A DNA stretch of 64,000 nt from Acanthosepion esculentum (GCA_964036315.1 OZ038479.1:57452246-57516245), one strand, 5' to 3'; positions 24,245 through 35,470 are shown, numbered from the stretch's first letter. Program-made: numbers and translations. Notes: generated by a model from the sequence alone, not told the origin.

Positions 24245-25075
24245 ATAGATGTGGTTTGATCTTATTTGAATTTAATTTGAGAACAATATTTTATTTTTCC
24301 AATGCTCACTCCAACCTTTTTTCTTACTTTCAAAACCGGCTCCAAAGCCCTGATTCTTATCAGAGATAAAAATATATTTTCTGGCAAATGAAGGGGCCAG
24401 GGAATTTGTATAATGATTTTGGAGGGAAAAGTCCCTGATTCTTCTGAGCCTCCCAAATCTCCATAAATTTGGAGAATTTTCTTCGCCTATTTGGCAGTGA
24501 TAATTTCTACCACAGTCTGAACGACTCAACTTTGGAACCACTTTCAACCAAAGAACTACATACTAAGGGGCTATCGAGAACGAATGTCGACACACTATTA
24601 AAGACCAGTTGAAAGCTGCCTACTTTCACCTACTTCTGTCGTCGACCTACGAACTCATTCAACTGCAGATTCCTATATCTACCAACATTTTCCTACTCTG
24701 CAGGAACTGTGAGGAAAGCTTTAGAAACACTCACAGTTTAACAAAATTCTACTCGCTTAAAGAACTTTTAGGTGCTCAGAGAAATATTTTGAGCAAACTG
24801 TTTTTGCTGTTATGAACATTTTCTCTTTCCTTAAAGGACTTTTTCTTCTCCTTTTCTTTCTCTCCGAATTGTATTTTTATCCCCTTACCCCTTTTTCTGT
24901 ATATGTAAAATAAACACTTTCTTTTATTGTTACACCGAGCAGGAGTTTTTTCTTTATTCGTCCGCCTAAAAGAGAGAATTTGCCCGTTCAAATCTTGCTG
25001 TTTTTATTCGATTTTTTCGCAATTTTTTAACCTCAACCCTTTGATATGGGAAAGCCGGGACAAATTTCCCAACAA
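24245..25075 (+). repeat. LTR-like repeat, copy 1
   Basis: Parallel to 35590-36553 from ATTTAATTTGAGAAC through CTTATCAGAGATAA(A/G)(A/G)ATATATTT, TTTGGCAGTGA, CGCTTAAAGAACTTTT, CAGAGAAATATTTT, then AAATAAACA(C/T)TTTCTT, TTATTGTTACAC and GAGCAGGAGTTT, to GGGAAAGCCG then GACAAATTTCC. Copy 2 has a TATA-like start and both have an AATAAA late in the unit, as in an LTR. No internal retroelement adjoins, so it would be a solo LTR, or a conserved part of the duplicated zinc-finger block. Confidence 0.6.
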
Positions 25076-25129
25076 TCTGAATATTTAAAGAAATTAATCT
25101 ATGATACAAGCTGAAAAGAAAATCTGTTT

Positions 25130-25395
25130 TACATTGATTATGTCTGAATGATAACGGCTCGGATTCAGGAAGCATCGATCCGAGTTCGAATTCCAGTCGA
25201 ATCCATTACATTCACTTACGTGCTAAAACCCTTGCCTTGGGAAAGGTATGAAAAGCTATGCGTAAATAACAGGACAGACCGGGTTCTATAGCTTTGGATG
25301 GCAACTGGTCTATTGCGTAAAGAAATGGCAACCTACTGCGGCAAAAATCTGTCTAGCAAGATTAATGCTTGACAAACTTACCGATAAGCTATAGT
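25130..25395 (+). repeat. tRNA-derived SINE copy with clear B box
   Basis: GCTCGGATTCAGGAAGCATC precedes the B box GAGTTCGAATTCC, then CAGTCGAATCCATTACATTC, TTGGGAAAGGTATG, TATGCGTAAATAACAGGACA, GGATGGCAACTGGTCT and AAATGGCAACCTACTGCGG. The A box region is worn (GTCTGAATGATAACGG). The most complete SINE copy in the window. Confidence 0.8.
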
Positions 25396-25728
25396 TTTAA
25401 ATAAGTCCCCCCACCTTCCACTTAGGATACAATCTTTTCCCACGCGACGCCAGCGTATCCGACTCCAAAAAAGAATACTCTGACTTTAGAATTTCAGTTT
25501 TTCTGTTTCTGACCAGTCCTGTATATATCGTCTCTTCATCTAACTTAAATCTAATATAAATATGTCTCCATTAACCATGTCCTGAAGAAGTTCTATTTGA
25601 CCGAAACGTCTGACGTCGACAGAATAACAAAAACAAAATAAAAACAGTAAACTCACATATTCGGATTTTGCTTTGTCTTTTCCACATTTTCATCATACCG
25701 TCGGATCTACATTCACACATTTGCTTAC

Positions 25729-25730
<2 letters not shown>
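25396..25730. other. Interval with a retroelement-tail-like motif
   Basis: Mostly unassigned. CCTGAAGAAG...GACCGAAACGTCTGACGTC near 25580-25618 resembles a motif often seen near the 3' ends of Penelope-like and some LINE elements. No coding part adjoins, so the origin is uncertain. Confidence 0.35.
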
Positions 25731-25799
<69 letters not shown>

Positions 25800-25880
25800 T
25801 TATATATATATATACACATACACACATTATATATATTATATATACACACACACATATATACCTATATATATATATATAGG
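25731..25880. repeat. Compound (CATA)n/(TA)n/(CA)n microsatellite
   Basis: CATACATACATA leads into about 22 TA repeats (25741-25786), then alternating (CA)n and (TA)n tracts up to the edge of the Tc1 fragment. Confidence 0.95.
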
Positions 25881-26203
25881 GCATGTTCAACTAATGACAA
25901 GACAGTTTTTCGAGATAAAGTTTTCTTCAGTACAATGCTCATTTCCCAAGAAACAGCAGCAGCAGTTTCAAATCTGTCCTTTTTAACCAATTTTACCATA
26001 GCACGATCTTCTCTCTTGGACGTTTTTCTTGGTCTGCCTGTAGACTTTCTTGCTTCACATGAACCACAATCATCGTAGACCTTAAGAATACCGTGAACAA
26101 CACTTTTTGACTTGTTAATCTTTTCAATAGCCCGAATACTTAAATTATTATTCTTTCAAAGCTTTATAATCTACTGATGAATTGGTAACGGAGTAAGTGG
26201 CAT
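25881..26203 (-). pseudogene. Tc1/mariner-type transposase, N-terminal fragment
   Basis: The minus strand reads IRAIEKINKSKSVVHGILK, then GRPRKTSKREDRAMVKLVKK and RFETAAAVS: the bipartite helix-turn-helix DNA-binding region and GRPR hinge of Tc1 transposases. A possible ATG at 26203-26201 is followed by a stop before the recognisable domain. The DDE catalytic part is absent: the sequence ends in a microsatellite. Upstream (26204-26537) looks like the 5' non-coding part. The fragment lies between two (TA)n tracts; Tc1 elements integrate at TA. Confidence 0.85.
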
Positions 26204-26536
26204 TATATTAACAAAGTACACTGCAGATATTCTTACTAATGTTTAGTAAACGAACCGTCACGTAAACAAATTAAAAAAATTAGAGTTCGCCGGTGAAATC
26301 TACTAAAACACGGAGTAAAAGCAACTGTTCTGATCATTTTGGCCGCCATGGGTTTTGCAGTAAATCACTAAATCATCCATAACTCTTGTATTATCATCTC
26401 AAATTACACCAAAATCTCAGACAATAACAATATCGTATTTATCGTCTGTGAAAATTATAGAATATAAAACAACTTTGATAAAACATTATACCTACTTTTC
26501 TGAAGAAAACAATGCCGTTCTGAACATTTTGATCGC

Positions 26537-26537
<1 letters not shown>

Positions 26538-26600
<63 letters not shown>
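26538..26600. repeat. (TA)n microsatellite
   Basis: About 29 TA repeats at 26541-26598, directly beside the outer end of the Tc1 fragment. Confidence 0.97.
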
Positions 26601-26605
<5 letters not shown>

Positions 26606-26614
26606 AGAGGGTTT

Positions 26615-26910
26615 GTTAACAAGATTAAAACATTAAATTGCACTATATTCATAAGTGATTTGAAAATATAGTGAAAGAAAATGCAGGGATTTAAACGCTG
26701 GTGTTTCTGCAGGGTTTGTAACATGCTGAGCATCACAGGAGCTAGTAGGCCAATGCCATCTGTGATAATAGGAATTGTGGTATTAAATCTTCCATTAGAA
26801 ATACCAAAGTCTTGGTCATTGAACTCAAATTAGCATGAATCACGAAGTATAGCCATAGTAAAAGATAAAATTAATTTAAATATATTCAAAACAGGCTGGT
26901 TCCACTAGTG
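26615..26910 (-). repeat. Zinc-finger locus B outer 3' flank, cut by hAT
   Basis: Matches 56085-56350 of locus C and 29950-30115: AACATGCTGAGCATCACAGG, TAATAGGAATTGT, CCAAAGTCTTG, AACTCAAATTAG, then ATTCAAAACAGGCTGG. It stops at 26910 where the hAT element starts and continues at 29656. Confidence 0.8.
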
Positions 26911-29655
26911 CAGGGGTCACCAATCTATACAGACCACTGACCCCTTCATGGAATCCTTGAAGCCTCATTGACCACCCACTCCTCAGCTTGTACAAGGAAA
27001 TAAATAAAGAATAATAATAAGTAGTAGGTGTGCAGTTTCCATATTCATTAGTGAGGTCAACTGCATACCAAACCCTGCTTTTGATATAATTCAGTAAGAG
27101 AAACTGCATACCAAACTCTGTCAAAATCTCTCATGAAATATAGTTAAACAAAAAGGAAAAACTGTTTCCTGCCATTGTGGAAATTTTGAGAAATGTGCAA
27201 AATATTGAATGTTGGAATTCAACAAAAAAATGTTCAAAGTTATCAAAATACATGGAAATGATAAATGAATATGTTGCATGAAATATTGGACTGGGCAATA
27301 AAAAGAGAGGAGAATCTGTTTGCTGTCATTTGATGCCTAATATTAAATACATTAAAAATACATATTCTTTATTGAATTGGTTGATATCATTATTGGGAAG
27401 GATGTGTTTGCTGAGAATCAGAAAGGACATTGATATTTGGTTGGAGATTGGTGAGTTTTAGTCCTAAGTCACCACCCTCTTCCACGTAATTGCATAGCTA
27501 AAACCAACTTCAACCATGTATAAAGAAGTAAAAATGGCTCAACTGCTGCACTAAGTTTGGGCTATTTAGTAGCAGTATGTACATTGCCCTAATAGAGGCT
27601 TTTACTTCTGAACAATGATTTAGCTTCGAGATCCACACACATACAACGAGTTCATCTAAGTGAGATTCAATGTCTGCATTTTCTATTTCCAAATGAAATG
27701 TTGTAACATGCAAATGTTGTCAGGTGCATGCATTTTTTCAAAATCCACAAAGCATTGTCTTCCTTTAATTTTTCAAGGTGTTTTATCTATATTGCTAAAT
27801 CAAAGTCTGAAATGTTTTCATCTTCTTCCAATTGGTGTAAGGTTGAAAAATATTTAAAATCTCTATGTACCAATGAAGATTTAAATAGCCCTATTTTGAC
27901 TTGGAAACCTATAAAGATTGTTCAGGCTTGAACCATCTTTCCCTTGCATACATTTCTGTACTTCATTAAATTTGGAATATAGGTCTGCCAAATAGAACTG
28001 ATGGTTCTTAAACATTTTCAGATCATCACCTAGTGATGTGTTTACATCTGTAAGAAACTTCACAGTTGAGTCATACAAGTCAACAAGTCTTTGCAAGCTA
28101 TTACCTTTTGACAACCACCTTATCTCAGTGTGCAAAATAATTGGTTCAAAGTTTCATCATTCTTTTCACATTACATTGCAAATAGTTGTGAATTGAGAAT
28201 GAGCTTTAGTTTTATTGATTTACCTGATACACATTTTCAAGGCATCATGCAGTTCACCAGAGTTTCTTGGTTACAAGATGGTGTCTATTTAAAACACAGT
28301 GTCTATTTAAAACATAGTATATACATTGGGAACCTTTTCCTTGAATAAGGCGACAAATCCACTGTAATGGCCAACTACTGCAGGTGCACCGTTGGTAGCC
28401 ACTGCAGTAATATTCTCAAGGGGAACATTATGTTTCTTCAAATAATCCTCCAAACATAGAAAAATTGTCTCACCATTAAGGTACTTAGTAAACAAAAACT
28501 TGTTAATAATGCACTTTAGGCTCGGACAATAATACCTCACATAAGATACAAGAATATTTGAATTGCTAAAAATTAATTCATCGAGTTGAATAGAAAACTT
28601 GCAATGTTGAACCTCAGATGCCAAGGTTCTCTCCACATCATTGGCCATCTGATCAACACATTGATAAAATGGCCAATGATGGTATGCATTTTAGAACAGG
28701 TTGAGTGCCTTTCTTTATAATATTTCCATTCACATCTTTAATTGCTGGTATTATGATCTCTTCACCATTGGTATCCAAATTTCCTTTTTCTTTGCTTTAT
28801 TAAGGGAGATATTGTATAATGCCTTCAGTCCACCTTCATTATCAGCACTGGCAGAGGCTTTAAAAACTTTCTTGAAATTTGGTTGATTTCTGAATTTTTC
28901 TTTTAGCATCTTAAAAAAGAAATCAATATTTTTGCTTCTCTTATCAGAATGAACCCTTTAAAAGGTAGTCTTTCATCTTTGTGGGTTTTATAGTATCAAT
29001 ACTGAAAGTCTTTTTGCATAACAGGCACATTGGCATTGCTTCATTAGTAAATGGAGGCATGAATCCAAATAATCTTTTGAATATTGTCCGCACTTCTTAG
29101 TGTTAGTGGCTGGCATTGTGCTTACTAAAAATGGGCAAATTTAAACAGTAAATGCACAGCTATCAGTTCACTGACACCATTCCAATAGCTACAGGTGTTA
29201 AGTATATACTGACTGTCTTTGGACTATTTCTGCCAACAGCTATGTAATGGTGGCTCTGGCCAGCAAGCACATGTTATTGCATATTGGGTGCCCAGTTGAT
29301 CTACCATGGCAGCAAGGCGACCACACTGAGACTTTTTTGTGACTCATATGCCTCTCTCCCTCTGTGTGTGTGTGTGTAGTGGTTTCTGTGTGTTGTACGT
29401 TTACCCTCGATTATTCTACATTCACTTGGGTTCTGCCTCTGCAGTGTTTGCTGCTGCCATAAGTGAACGAATTGTTGTTACTGCCTCTGTATGACTGTAG
29501 GTTTGTATGTGCACTACATTGGATGGTCAGCAATATATGTATTTTTAATTCTTATACGAATGTCAGTTTTGACCCCCAAAATTAAATTGACCCCCAGCAT
29601 TTATCAACTCCCATCAACCCGCAGAGGTTGTTATTAACCACTCTGGAGACCCCTG
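26911..29655 (-). mobile_element. hAT transposon (ZBED5-like), decayed, both ends present
   Basis: Ends are CAGGGGTCACCA (26911) and, reverse complemented from 29655, CAGGGGTCTCCA: hAT/Charlie-type inverted repeats. The 8-bp flanks are CACTAGTG (26903-26910) and CACTACAG (29656-29663). Paralogous sites without the insertion near 30117 and 56347 suggest an original CACTAGAG-like target, so each flank differs by one base. Length is 2745 bp. It interrupts the flank of zinc-finger locus B. Confidence 0.88.
27390..29116 (-). pseudogene. hAT transposase (ZBED5-like), frameshifted
   Basis: From an ATG at 29116 the text runs MPATNTKKCGQYSKDYLDS, then a worn BED zinc-finger region, HSDKRSKNIDFFFKMLKEKF, LKALYNISLNKAKK, and the catalytic region: FSIQLDEL, SYVRYYCPSLKCI, then CLEDYLKKHNVPLENITAV. 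In the usual family TDGAP motif the Asp is Asn (ATNGAPAV). It continues with HTEIRWLSKGNSLQRLVDLY and the C-terminal LEIENADIESHLDELV, then GDLGLKLTNLQPNI and a TAA at 27390-27392. Intervening stops and frameshifts at several points (near 28970, 28770, 28650, 27600) and the Asp loss make it inactive. Relatives occur as domesticated genes in animals, but this copy keeps its inverted ends and is simply a decayed transposon. Confidence 0.85.
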
Positions 29656-31147
29656 CACTACAGTGTATGCAACATACTGAGCATCACAGAAGCCAGTAGG
29701 CAAAGGGACATCTGTGATAAGCTTCCCAAGGGAGCTTAACAACACCAGAAAAAACATAAGATCATTGAGGTCAAATTATACTGAATTATAAATTTGGAAC
29801 AAATTTTAACAATCAATCGGCTAAGCTTAAAGAAAAGAAAAAAAAACATTGGAACTGAAGATGTTAATCTTGTTTGAAATGCCCTGAAATCTGAAATGCC
29901 CTGAAAAAGACCCATGACACGAAAAAAAAATATATAATTATTACTATACAAAATTTTAGGCCATCTGTGATAATAGGAATTGTAGTATTAAATCACCAAA
30001 GGATTTCCATTAGAAATACCAAAGTCTTGATTACTGAACTCAAATTAGCATGAATCACAAAGTATGGTCATAGTTAAAGACAAACTTAATTTAAGTGTAT
30101 TCAAAACAGGCTGGTACCACTAGAATGTATGCAACATGCCGAGCATCCCAGAAACCAGTAGGCCAATGAGCATCTGAGATATAGACAGTGGCATTAAATA
30201 CCCAAGCGATCTTAACAACATCAGAAATACATAAGATGGGTATCAGCTACCCTCACTGAGGTTGAATTAGTGTGAATTATAAATTTGGAACAGTTTTTAA
30301 CAATCAAGCTGCTAAACTTAAAGAAAAGAAAAAAGCTTGGGGCTGAAGATGTTAATCATGTTCAAAATGCCTTGAAATCTGCCATTTCCCAGCGGAAAAA
30401 AATGACATTAAAAAAAATGTTGTAAGAAAGAACTATGACAGGAAAAAATATATGTAATTATTACCATACAAAATTTCGTTTATCAATGATACAAAATAGA
30501 AATAAGATATTTCTATTTCCAATCTTCCCATTATCAATGGTTTCAATAAACAAGCCTAAAGCAGACAGAGCAAGAGTAAATAAACATATTTGCTTTGTCA
30601 GAAATGTACATACATACACATGATGACACTTACAGATTGTATTATATACAAAATATAAGATGGTGAGTGTGTTCTATTTCTGACCTGTCATCTAAAGATT
30701 TAATATAACCAGCAATAATCAACCCTAAAGCAGACAGAGCAAGTACAAATAAACATACTTATAGTAACATTATCAGAAATGCACATACATACATACATAC
30801 ATACATATGATGGCACTTAAGTTAGAGATTATTTGAGACATGCTGAAAAGAAAATCTTGTTTTAAATTTTCTGTCACTGAATAATTACAGAATAGAACAA
30901 TTCACTTTAGAATTGCAGAGTTCATAAAATTATGACAATTCCACAGATAAACAAATAAGTGGAGAGGACAGTTCAGACATTTCAAGAGTCTTCAATTTCC
31001 AAAAAGGAGTCTAAGAATTTTCGAAAAATATCTCAGGTTAAAATTTTTATTAAGACCATTTGCATAATATTTTGTTGATATGAAAAAAGCCATTCATATT
31101 CATCAGACTCGTGAAAAGAGCAATGAATTTGTTCTGTTCATGTCGTT
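29656..31147 (-). repeat. Zinc-finger locus B 3' flank, duplicated internally
   Basis: Two tandem units, about 29656-29960 and 29961-30480, correspond to a single unit in locus C (56140-56660): GCAACATGCCGAGCATC, TTAACAACA-AGAAA, AATTATAAATTTGGAACA, CTTAAAGAAAAGAAAA, GAAGATGTTAATC. Then both loci share AAGCCTAAAGCAGA, TAAATAAAC, a (CATA)n run (30779-30806 here) and the AT-rich stretch leading to the last finger. Confidence 0.75.
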
Positions 31148-31369
31148 TTATTTTATTAAAGACTCTGAAAAGAAGTGTTTCTCAAAAAATATTTTGTTTA
31201 TATAAAAGTAATCAAAGTTCATATTTTGCTTGTGTGTGTTTGCATATGTGTGCTGTGACTTTTGTGAAAATTCAGATTCACAAACTTCACAAGAATATAG
31301 TTTTTCTTCTGTGCATGCCCACATATGCATCACCAAATATTCTTTCAGTGTAAATGCTGATCCACAAAC
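31148..31369 (-). pseudogene. Fingers beyond the nonsense codon of locus B
   Basis: After the TAA the same frame goes on as VCGSAFTLKEYLVMHMWACT, then EEKLYSCEVCESEFSQKSQ. The first resembles finger 6 of locus B (SLKKCLIMH). Compared with other fingers (TCTTGTGAAGTTTGT), one base change GAA to TAA made the stop. The second finger loses its histidines. Confidence 0.85.
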
Positions 31370-32320
31370 TTAACAAGAATATGGTTTTTCTAAAGTGTGG
31401 GTTTGCATATGCCTAACCATTTGTGACCGGAAAGAATATTCAGATCCACAAACGTCACAAGAATATGTTTTCTCTCCAGTGTGTGTTCGTGTATGGCACA
31501 CCAAACTTGACTTCTGGGAAAACGCTGATCCACAAATTTCACAAGAATATGGTTTTTCACCTGTGTGTGTTCGCTTATGGCATACCAAATGAGACTTCAC
31601 TGAAAATGCAAATCCACAAACTTCACAGGAATATGGCTTCTCTCCAGTGTGTTTTCGCATATGGCACACCAAACTTGACTTCTGTGAAAATGTTGAATCA
31701 CAAATTTCACAGGAATATGGTTTTTCACCTGTGTGTGTTCGCATATGCCTCACCAAATGTGACTCCATTGAAAATGCAGATCCACAAACTTCACAAGGAT
31801 ATGGTTTTTCTCCTGTGTGTGTACACATATGCATAATCAAACATTTTTTCAGTGAAAATGCTGATCCACAAACTTCACAAGAATATGGTTTTTCTCTGGT
31901 GTGAGTTTGCCTATGTCTTACCAAATGTGACTGGACTGAATATACAGACCCACAATCTTCACAAGAATATGGTTTTTCTCCAGTGTGTATTCGTGTATGG
32001 CACACCAAACTTGACTTCTGGGAAAATGCTGATCCACAAATTTCACAAGAATATGGTTTTTCACCTGTGTGTGTTCGCATATGACATACCAAATGGGATT
32101 TCATTGAAAATGCAAACCCACAAACTTCACAAGAATATGGTTTTTCTCCAGTGTGCTTTCGCATATGTCTCACCAAACCTGACTTCTGTGAAAATGCTGA
32201 ATCACAAATTTTACAAGAATATTGTTTTTCACCCATGTGTGTTTGTGTATGCTTTGCCAAATGCGACTCCATTGAAAATGCACTGTCACAAATTTCACAA
32301 GAACATGGTTTTTCTCCCAT
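31370..32320 (-). CDS. C2H2 zinc-finger protein, locus B (11 fingers, truncated)
   Basis: 316 residues of consecutive C2H2 fingers with TGEKPYSC linkers: eleven complete fingers, then a twelfth cut after its first Cys by a TAA. Fingers 1-6 and 7-11 follow the same order of helix starts (M-E-S, Q-K-S, M/V-K-S, Q-K-S, then a Y-containing V-Q-S or F-R-S finger), so the array arose by duplication of a six-finger block. Being C2H2-only, it would act as a nuclear DNA-binding protein; target unknown. The ATG at 32320 lies in a linker (HMGEKP) and is preceded in frame by TGA four codons upstream, so it is unlikely to be a true start. Upstream fingers in the same frame carry another stop. The long open frame suggests recent function; current function is uncertain. 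Confidence 0.7.
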   Translation of the reverse strand: MGEKPCSCEICDSAFSMESHLAKHTQTHMGEKQYSCKICDSAFSQKSGLVRHMRKHTGEKPYSCEVCGFAFSMKSHLVCHMRTHTGEKPYSCEICGSAFSQKSSLVCHTRIHTGEKPYSCEDCGSVYSVQSHLVRHRQTHTREKPYSCEVCGSAFSLKKCLIMHMCTHTGEKPYPCEVCGSAFSMESHLVRHMRTHTGEKPYSCEICDSTFSQKSSLVCHMRKHTGEKPYSCEVCGFAFSVKSHLVCHKRTHTGEKPYSCEICGSAFSQKSSLVCHTRTHTGEKTYSCDVCGSEYSFRSQMVRHMQTHTLEKPYSC

Positions 32321-32576
32321 GTGTATTCACATATGCCTTACCAATTTTGGTTTGAGTAAATTTGACTTCTGTTAAAATGCAAATTCACAAACTTCACAAG
32401 GATATGGATTTTCTCCTGTGTGCATATGCATATGTTTTCTCAAAAGAGACAAAGAAAGACCCATATATTCCACAAGAATATGGTTCATCTCCTGTGTGTG
32501 TCACCATATGGCATAGTAAAACTGATTCATGGATCTGCAATGTGTTTTTGCAGAAAAGACAAGCAATACATTTCAC
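32321..32576 (-). pseudogene. Broken 5' fingers and leader of locus B
   Basis: A frame from 32576 starts MKCIACLFCKNTLQIHESVL, then HMVTHTGDEPYSCGIYG, paralogous to the start of locus A ([16 protein letters not shown]); one Cys is replaced by Tyr. It then leaves the finger frame, which resumes as KSNLLKPKLVRHM with a stop in place of the usual Ser (AF-stop-QKSN) and another just after (HM-stop). A CATTGCAG before ATCCATGAATCAG near 32535 could be a splice acceptor. Confidence 0.65.
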
Positions 32577-33769
32577 AGTCCATGATTTCTTGCCAGTTGA
32601 TATTCATTGTGATGCCAAAACATCTATAAGCAAAAAGAAATACAAGATATATAAGCTGACATGGTGAATAATAGATATAAACATTTTTTGCTATTTCTTT
32701 GGCTATCAATATATTTTTAGTATTTATTTTCTAATGCTACAATATTAAGCTCCACACCTTTTTTCTAGTATTCATAGTTACTGAAAAAAATGCACCAAAT
32801 CATTTTAAGAACATGAAGTGAAATATTCCCCACATCTGAACCAGAAAAATGATGGCAGCAAAGGAAGCATGCCTAAAATACCATTCTTTTAAGTCTTCTT
32901 AAGCAAATTGACTATCACTTTTTAAATGAACATAATATTTGTTCATTTATGTTTGAATCAACAGAAAATGTTTATATGCACCAATCTGAAGAATTCGATT
33001 TTAAGACATTCAGGATGCCTTTTATTTCTGTGTTGAAATGGAAGGGAAATAATAAAAGTAAACACATGTGTCCCTGACAGTGATGCTTTAAGGATTTTAA
33101 AGAGAGAGAGAAATGGAACAAGACATAAAGGGAGGGGGGTCCCAAGGAGGATATCAAATTTTTTATCCTTCTTACAAGTACTTTGTAGAGATTCTCAAGG
33201 AAAAGGCAAGAAGTCTTTTATGCCAAGTGAAATTCGCAGAGAAACAAACATTTATTAAAATGACAAAATTATTCTTGCAATATACAAATTACAATATAGG
33301 TCTTGCAAAAAATTTTCTTTTTACACCTCAAGGCAGGTTAAAAGTTCTTTCAAAATATTAATGTGTTTTTTCTTCAACACAGCAATCGCTGTTTATTCAA
33401 GGTCTCAACAAGTTGACTGACAGACAGGAGTTTATCTAATTTTTTTATATGTTCAATATATCTGTACTTTAGAAATATAATGCAAGTGCCTTTTTATATA
33501 ATTTTTTGCAATCAAGCAATCTCAAGAATTTAGTAAATTATTCTCTGTAATCTAATGTTTTATTGAATTTTAGGTACTTTGGCTTTAAATTTACTATAGT
33601 TATCACTCTTATTTCCTGATATTATTATGTATGGATGTCAATATTTTAAAAAAATTGACACTTTTATATACATGCAAGAAAAAATTCAAAATTCTTTAAA
33701 ATAAAAAGGATAAAAAATAATTTAATAATAAAATAATCTTTTAGTGTTTACTCTTAGTAATAACAAAAA
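32577..33769. other. 5' flank of zinc-finger locus B
   Basis: 32577-32680 is the conserved upstream block shared with loci A and C (TTTCTTGCCAGTTGATATTC, AAACATCTATAA). 32810-32900 (GAACATGAAGTGAAA then CATCTGAACCAGAAAAATG) is shared with locus C (59835-59870) and more weakly locus A (16700-16735). The rest is AT-rich with no recognised gene. Confidence 0.5.
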
Positions 33770-35470
33770 GATTTTGACAATAAAAATTTTTATTAAGTTT
33801 GGTTTGGGTTTTTTTTTTTCATCATGCTGTGCTTATTTTTTTAGGAAATCTGTGGAGCTACCTGCAAAAAAATACAGACAAGAAATTTAAAAATTGTTTA
33901 AAACTTCGATATTTGCCTTAGTGATGTTTTGAACTCATTTATTAAATTTAACAATTCATTAACTGGATTTTGTAAAGAGTAACGTTTTACTTTTTACTTA
34001 AGTTAAAAAACAGAATGAAAATAAAGTTTTTATATTTAAATGACAAATGTAGGTATCTTCACTACTTAAAAAAATGCCCCAAACTTGATAAACAATTTTT
34101 ATATTGTCTAAATGTTTATGTTATTATTAAGAGGAAAGACCAAAGTATTTTTTGATTATTTTACAAAAATTTTTAATCCTTCCTACCACGTCCAAAATTT
34201 TAGTAAAATATCTTGTTTTTTGTTTTTTTTTGAGTTTTTCAATTGAAAAAAGGCGCTAAAAACTAATATGTAAATATTACGTGACCACTGACGTAAAAAA
34301 AAAAAAAAGAATTAGCAAGTTTTTTAACCAAAATTTCGAAGGTGCTAGCTAGAAGGATTAAAAAAATTTTTAAATAATTAAAAATATTTTCGTCTTTCCT
34401 CTTAATAATAACAAACATTTTGCCGATAAAACTTTGTTTTTATTAAGTTTGGAGCCTTTTTTCATCATGCTATGCTGTTTTTTCGGCGAATTATTGAAGA
34501 CACCCACTGCCATTGAAAGACTTTATGGCTGTCCATACGAATAAAGATTGTATTTTAAAAAATGATGCATGATTTTATTTTTACCAAAAAATTTTATTTT
34601 TCCAACCAACAGTAATAATTCAACATTATTTTTCATTTCAAAGTAAATTATTAAAATCCGGTAGTTTGTATATTTTTTGTAGAAGAGGGAAACTGATAAA
34701 AAAAATGGCGTAAAAGAGCGAATCAGAAAGAAAAAGTCCTTTTTTTTTTTGCCTAAAAATCATTTCCGCAGAATTTTCCTAACTCCATCAATTTAATTTC
34801 CTTTTTAATTCAGTTTTTATTTATTTACAACATTTATTTAAAAATCGTTACACTTAATAAATACAATATTATTTTTCTTCGTTTAAAATAAAAATATCTG
34901 ACATGAAATCACACATGAATTTATTTTAGATGTTATGATGCTAAACATCAAAGAATATAAAATAATGGAGAGACAAGTCGGTAAATAACGATCAAAATTA
35001 TTTGTTTTGATTTTTTCCACTTACCTTCCTTATTGACATGGAAACAAAAATTATTTCTTTCTTTTCATATTTTCATTTTTTAGTTTTTTCATTGTCAACC
35101 AACGCAACTTTTGAATAGTTCAATTAAGTTCACAGAATAATGTCGAGGTTGAAACGAGTGACAGAAAAGAAGAAATAAATGTGAAATTATTTTTAAGAAA
35201 ATCCTTTCGCTTGCTCAGACGAGAGAAATTAAGCGGTGTTAGACAAGATTTGGTTCCTTGTGTTTAAAATCCTCAGATTTCTAACCACTTACGGAGGAAA
35301 GTTTTTTCAACATTTCGTTTCTTTTTATGGCCACTGAGATTTTCCTGTTCTCGGATTTTGTTGTCTAGCCATAAATGCAGCCATCTTGGGACTCTCATGC
35401 TATGTGTCCTGTCAATTCATTATTTAAGGCATCAAGTATCATTTTTTTTTCTGTTGCTTCTAGCAATATT
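33770..35470. repeat. Shared repeat X, copy 2
   Basis: Runs from TCATCATGCTGTGCTTATTT and AAATCTGTGGAGCTACCT (compare 63045-63060), through TAACTGGATTTTGTAAAGAG (compare 63160), the inverted-repeat element at 34068, then AATAATTCAACATTATTTTTC, AGACAAGTCGGTAAATAACG, CAGAATAATGTCGAGGTT and GTGTTAGACAAGATT. Same order as at 17090/21180 and 62940-64000, so it belongs to the duplicated zinc-finger block. Confidence 0.8.
34068..34462. mobile_element. Foldback-type element, ~150-bp inverted arms
   Basis: Left arm about 34068-34215, right arm about 34310-34462. Left reads AAATGCCCCAAACTTGATAA and ATTATTAAGAGGAAAGAC; right, reverse complemented, gives AAAAGGCTCCAAACTTAATA and TTATTAAGAGGAAAGAC, followed by matching ATTTTTAATCCTTC blocks. 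The spacer is under 100 bp and A-rich. No coding capacity. A relative with arms about 2 kb apart is at 60741-62994. Confidence 0.7.

Noticed and set aside
25571..26078. Tyr/Ile- and His/Thr-rich frames
   Set aside because: Translation of (TA)n/(CA)n microsatellite joined to antisense of the Tc1 fragment.
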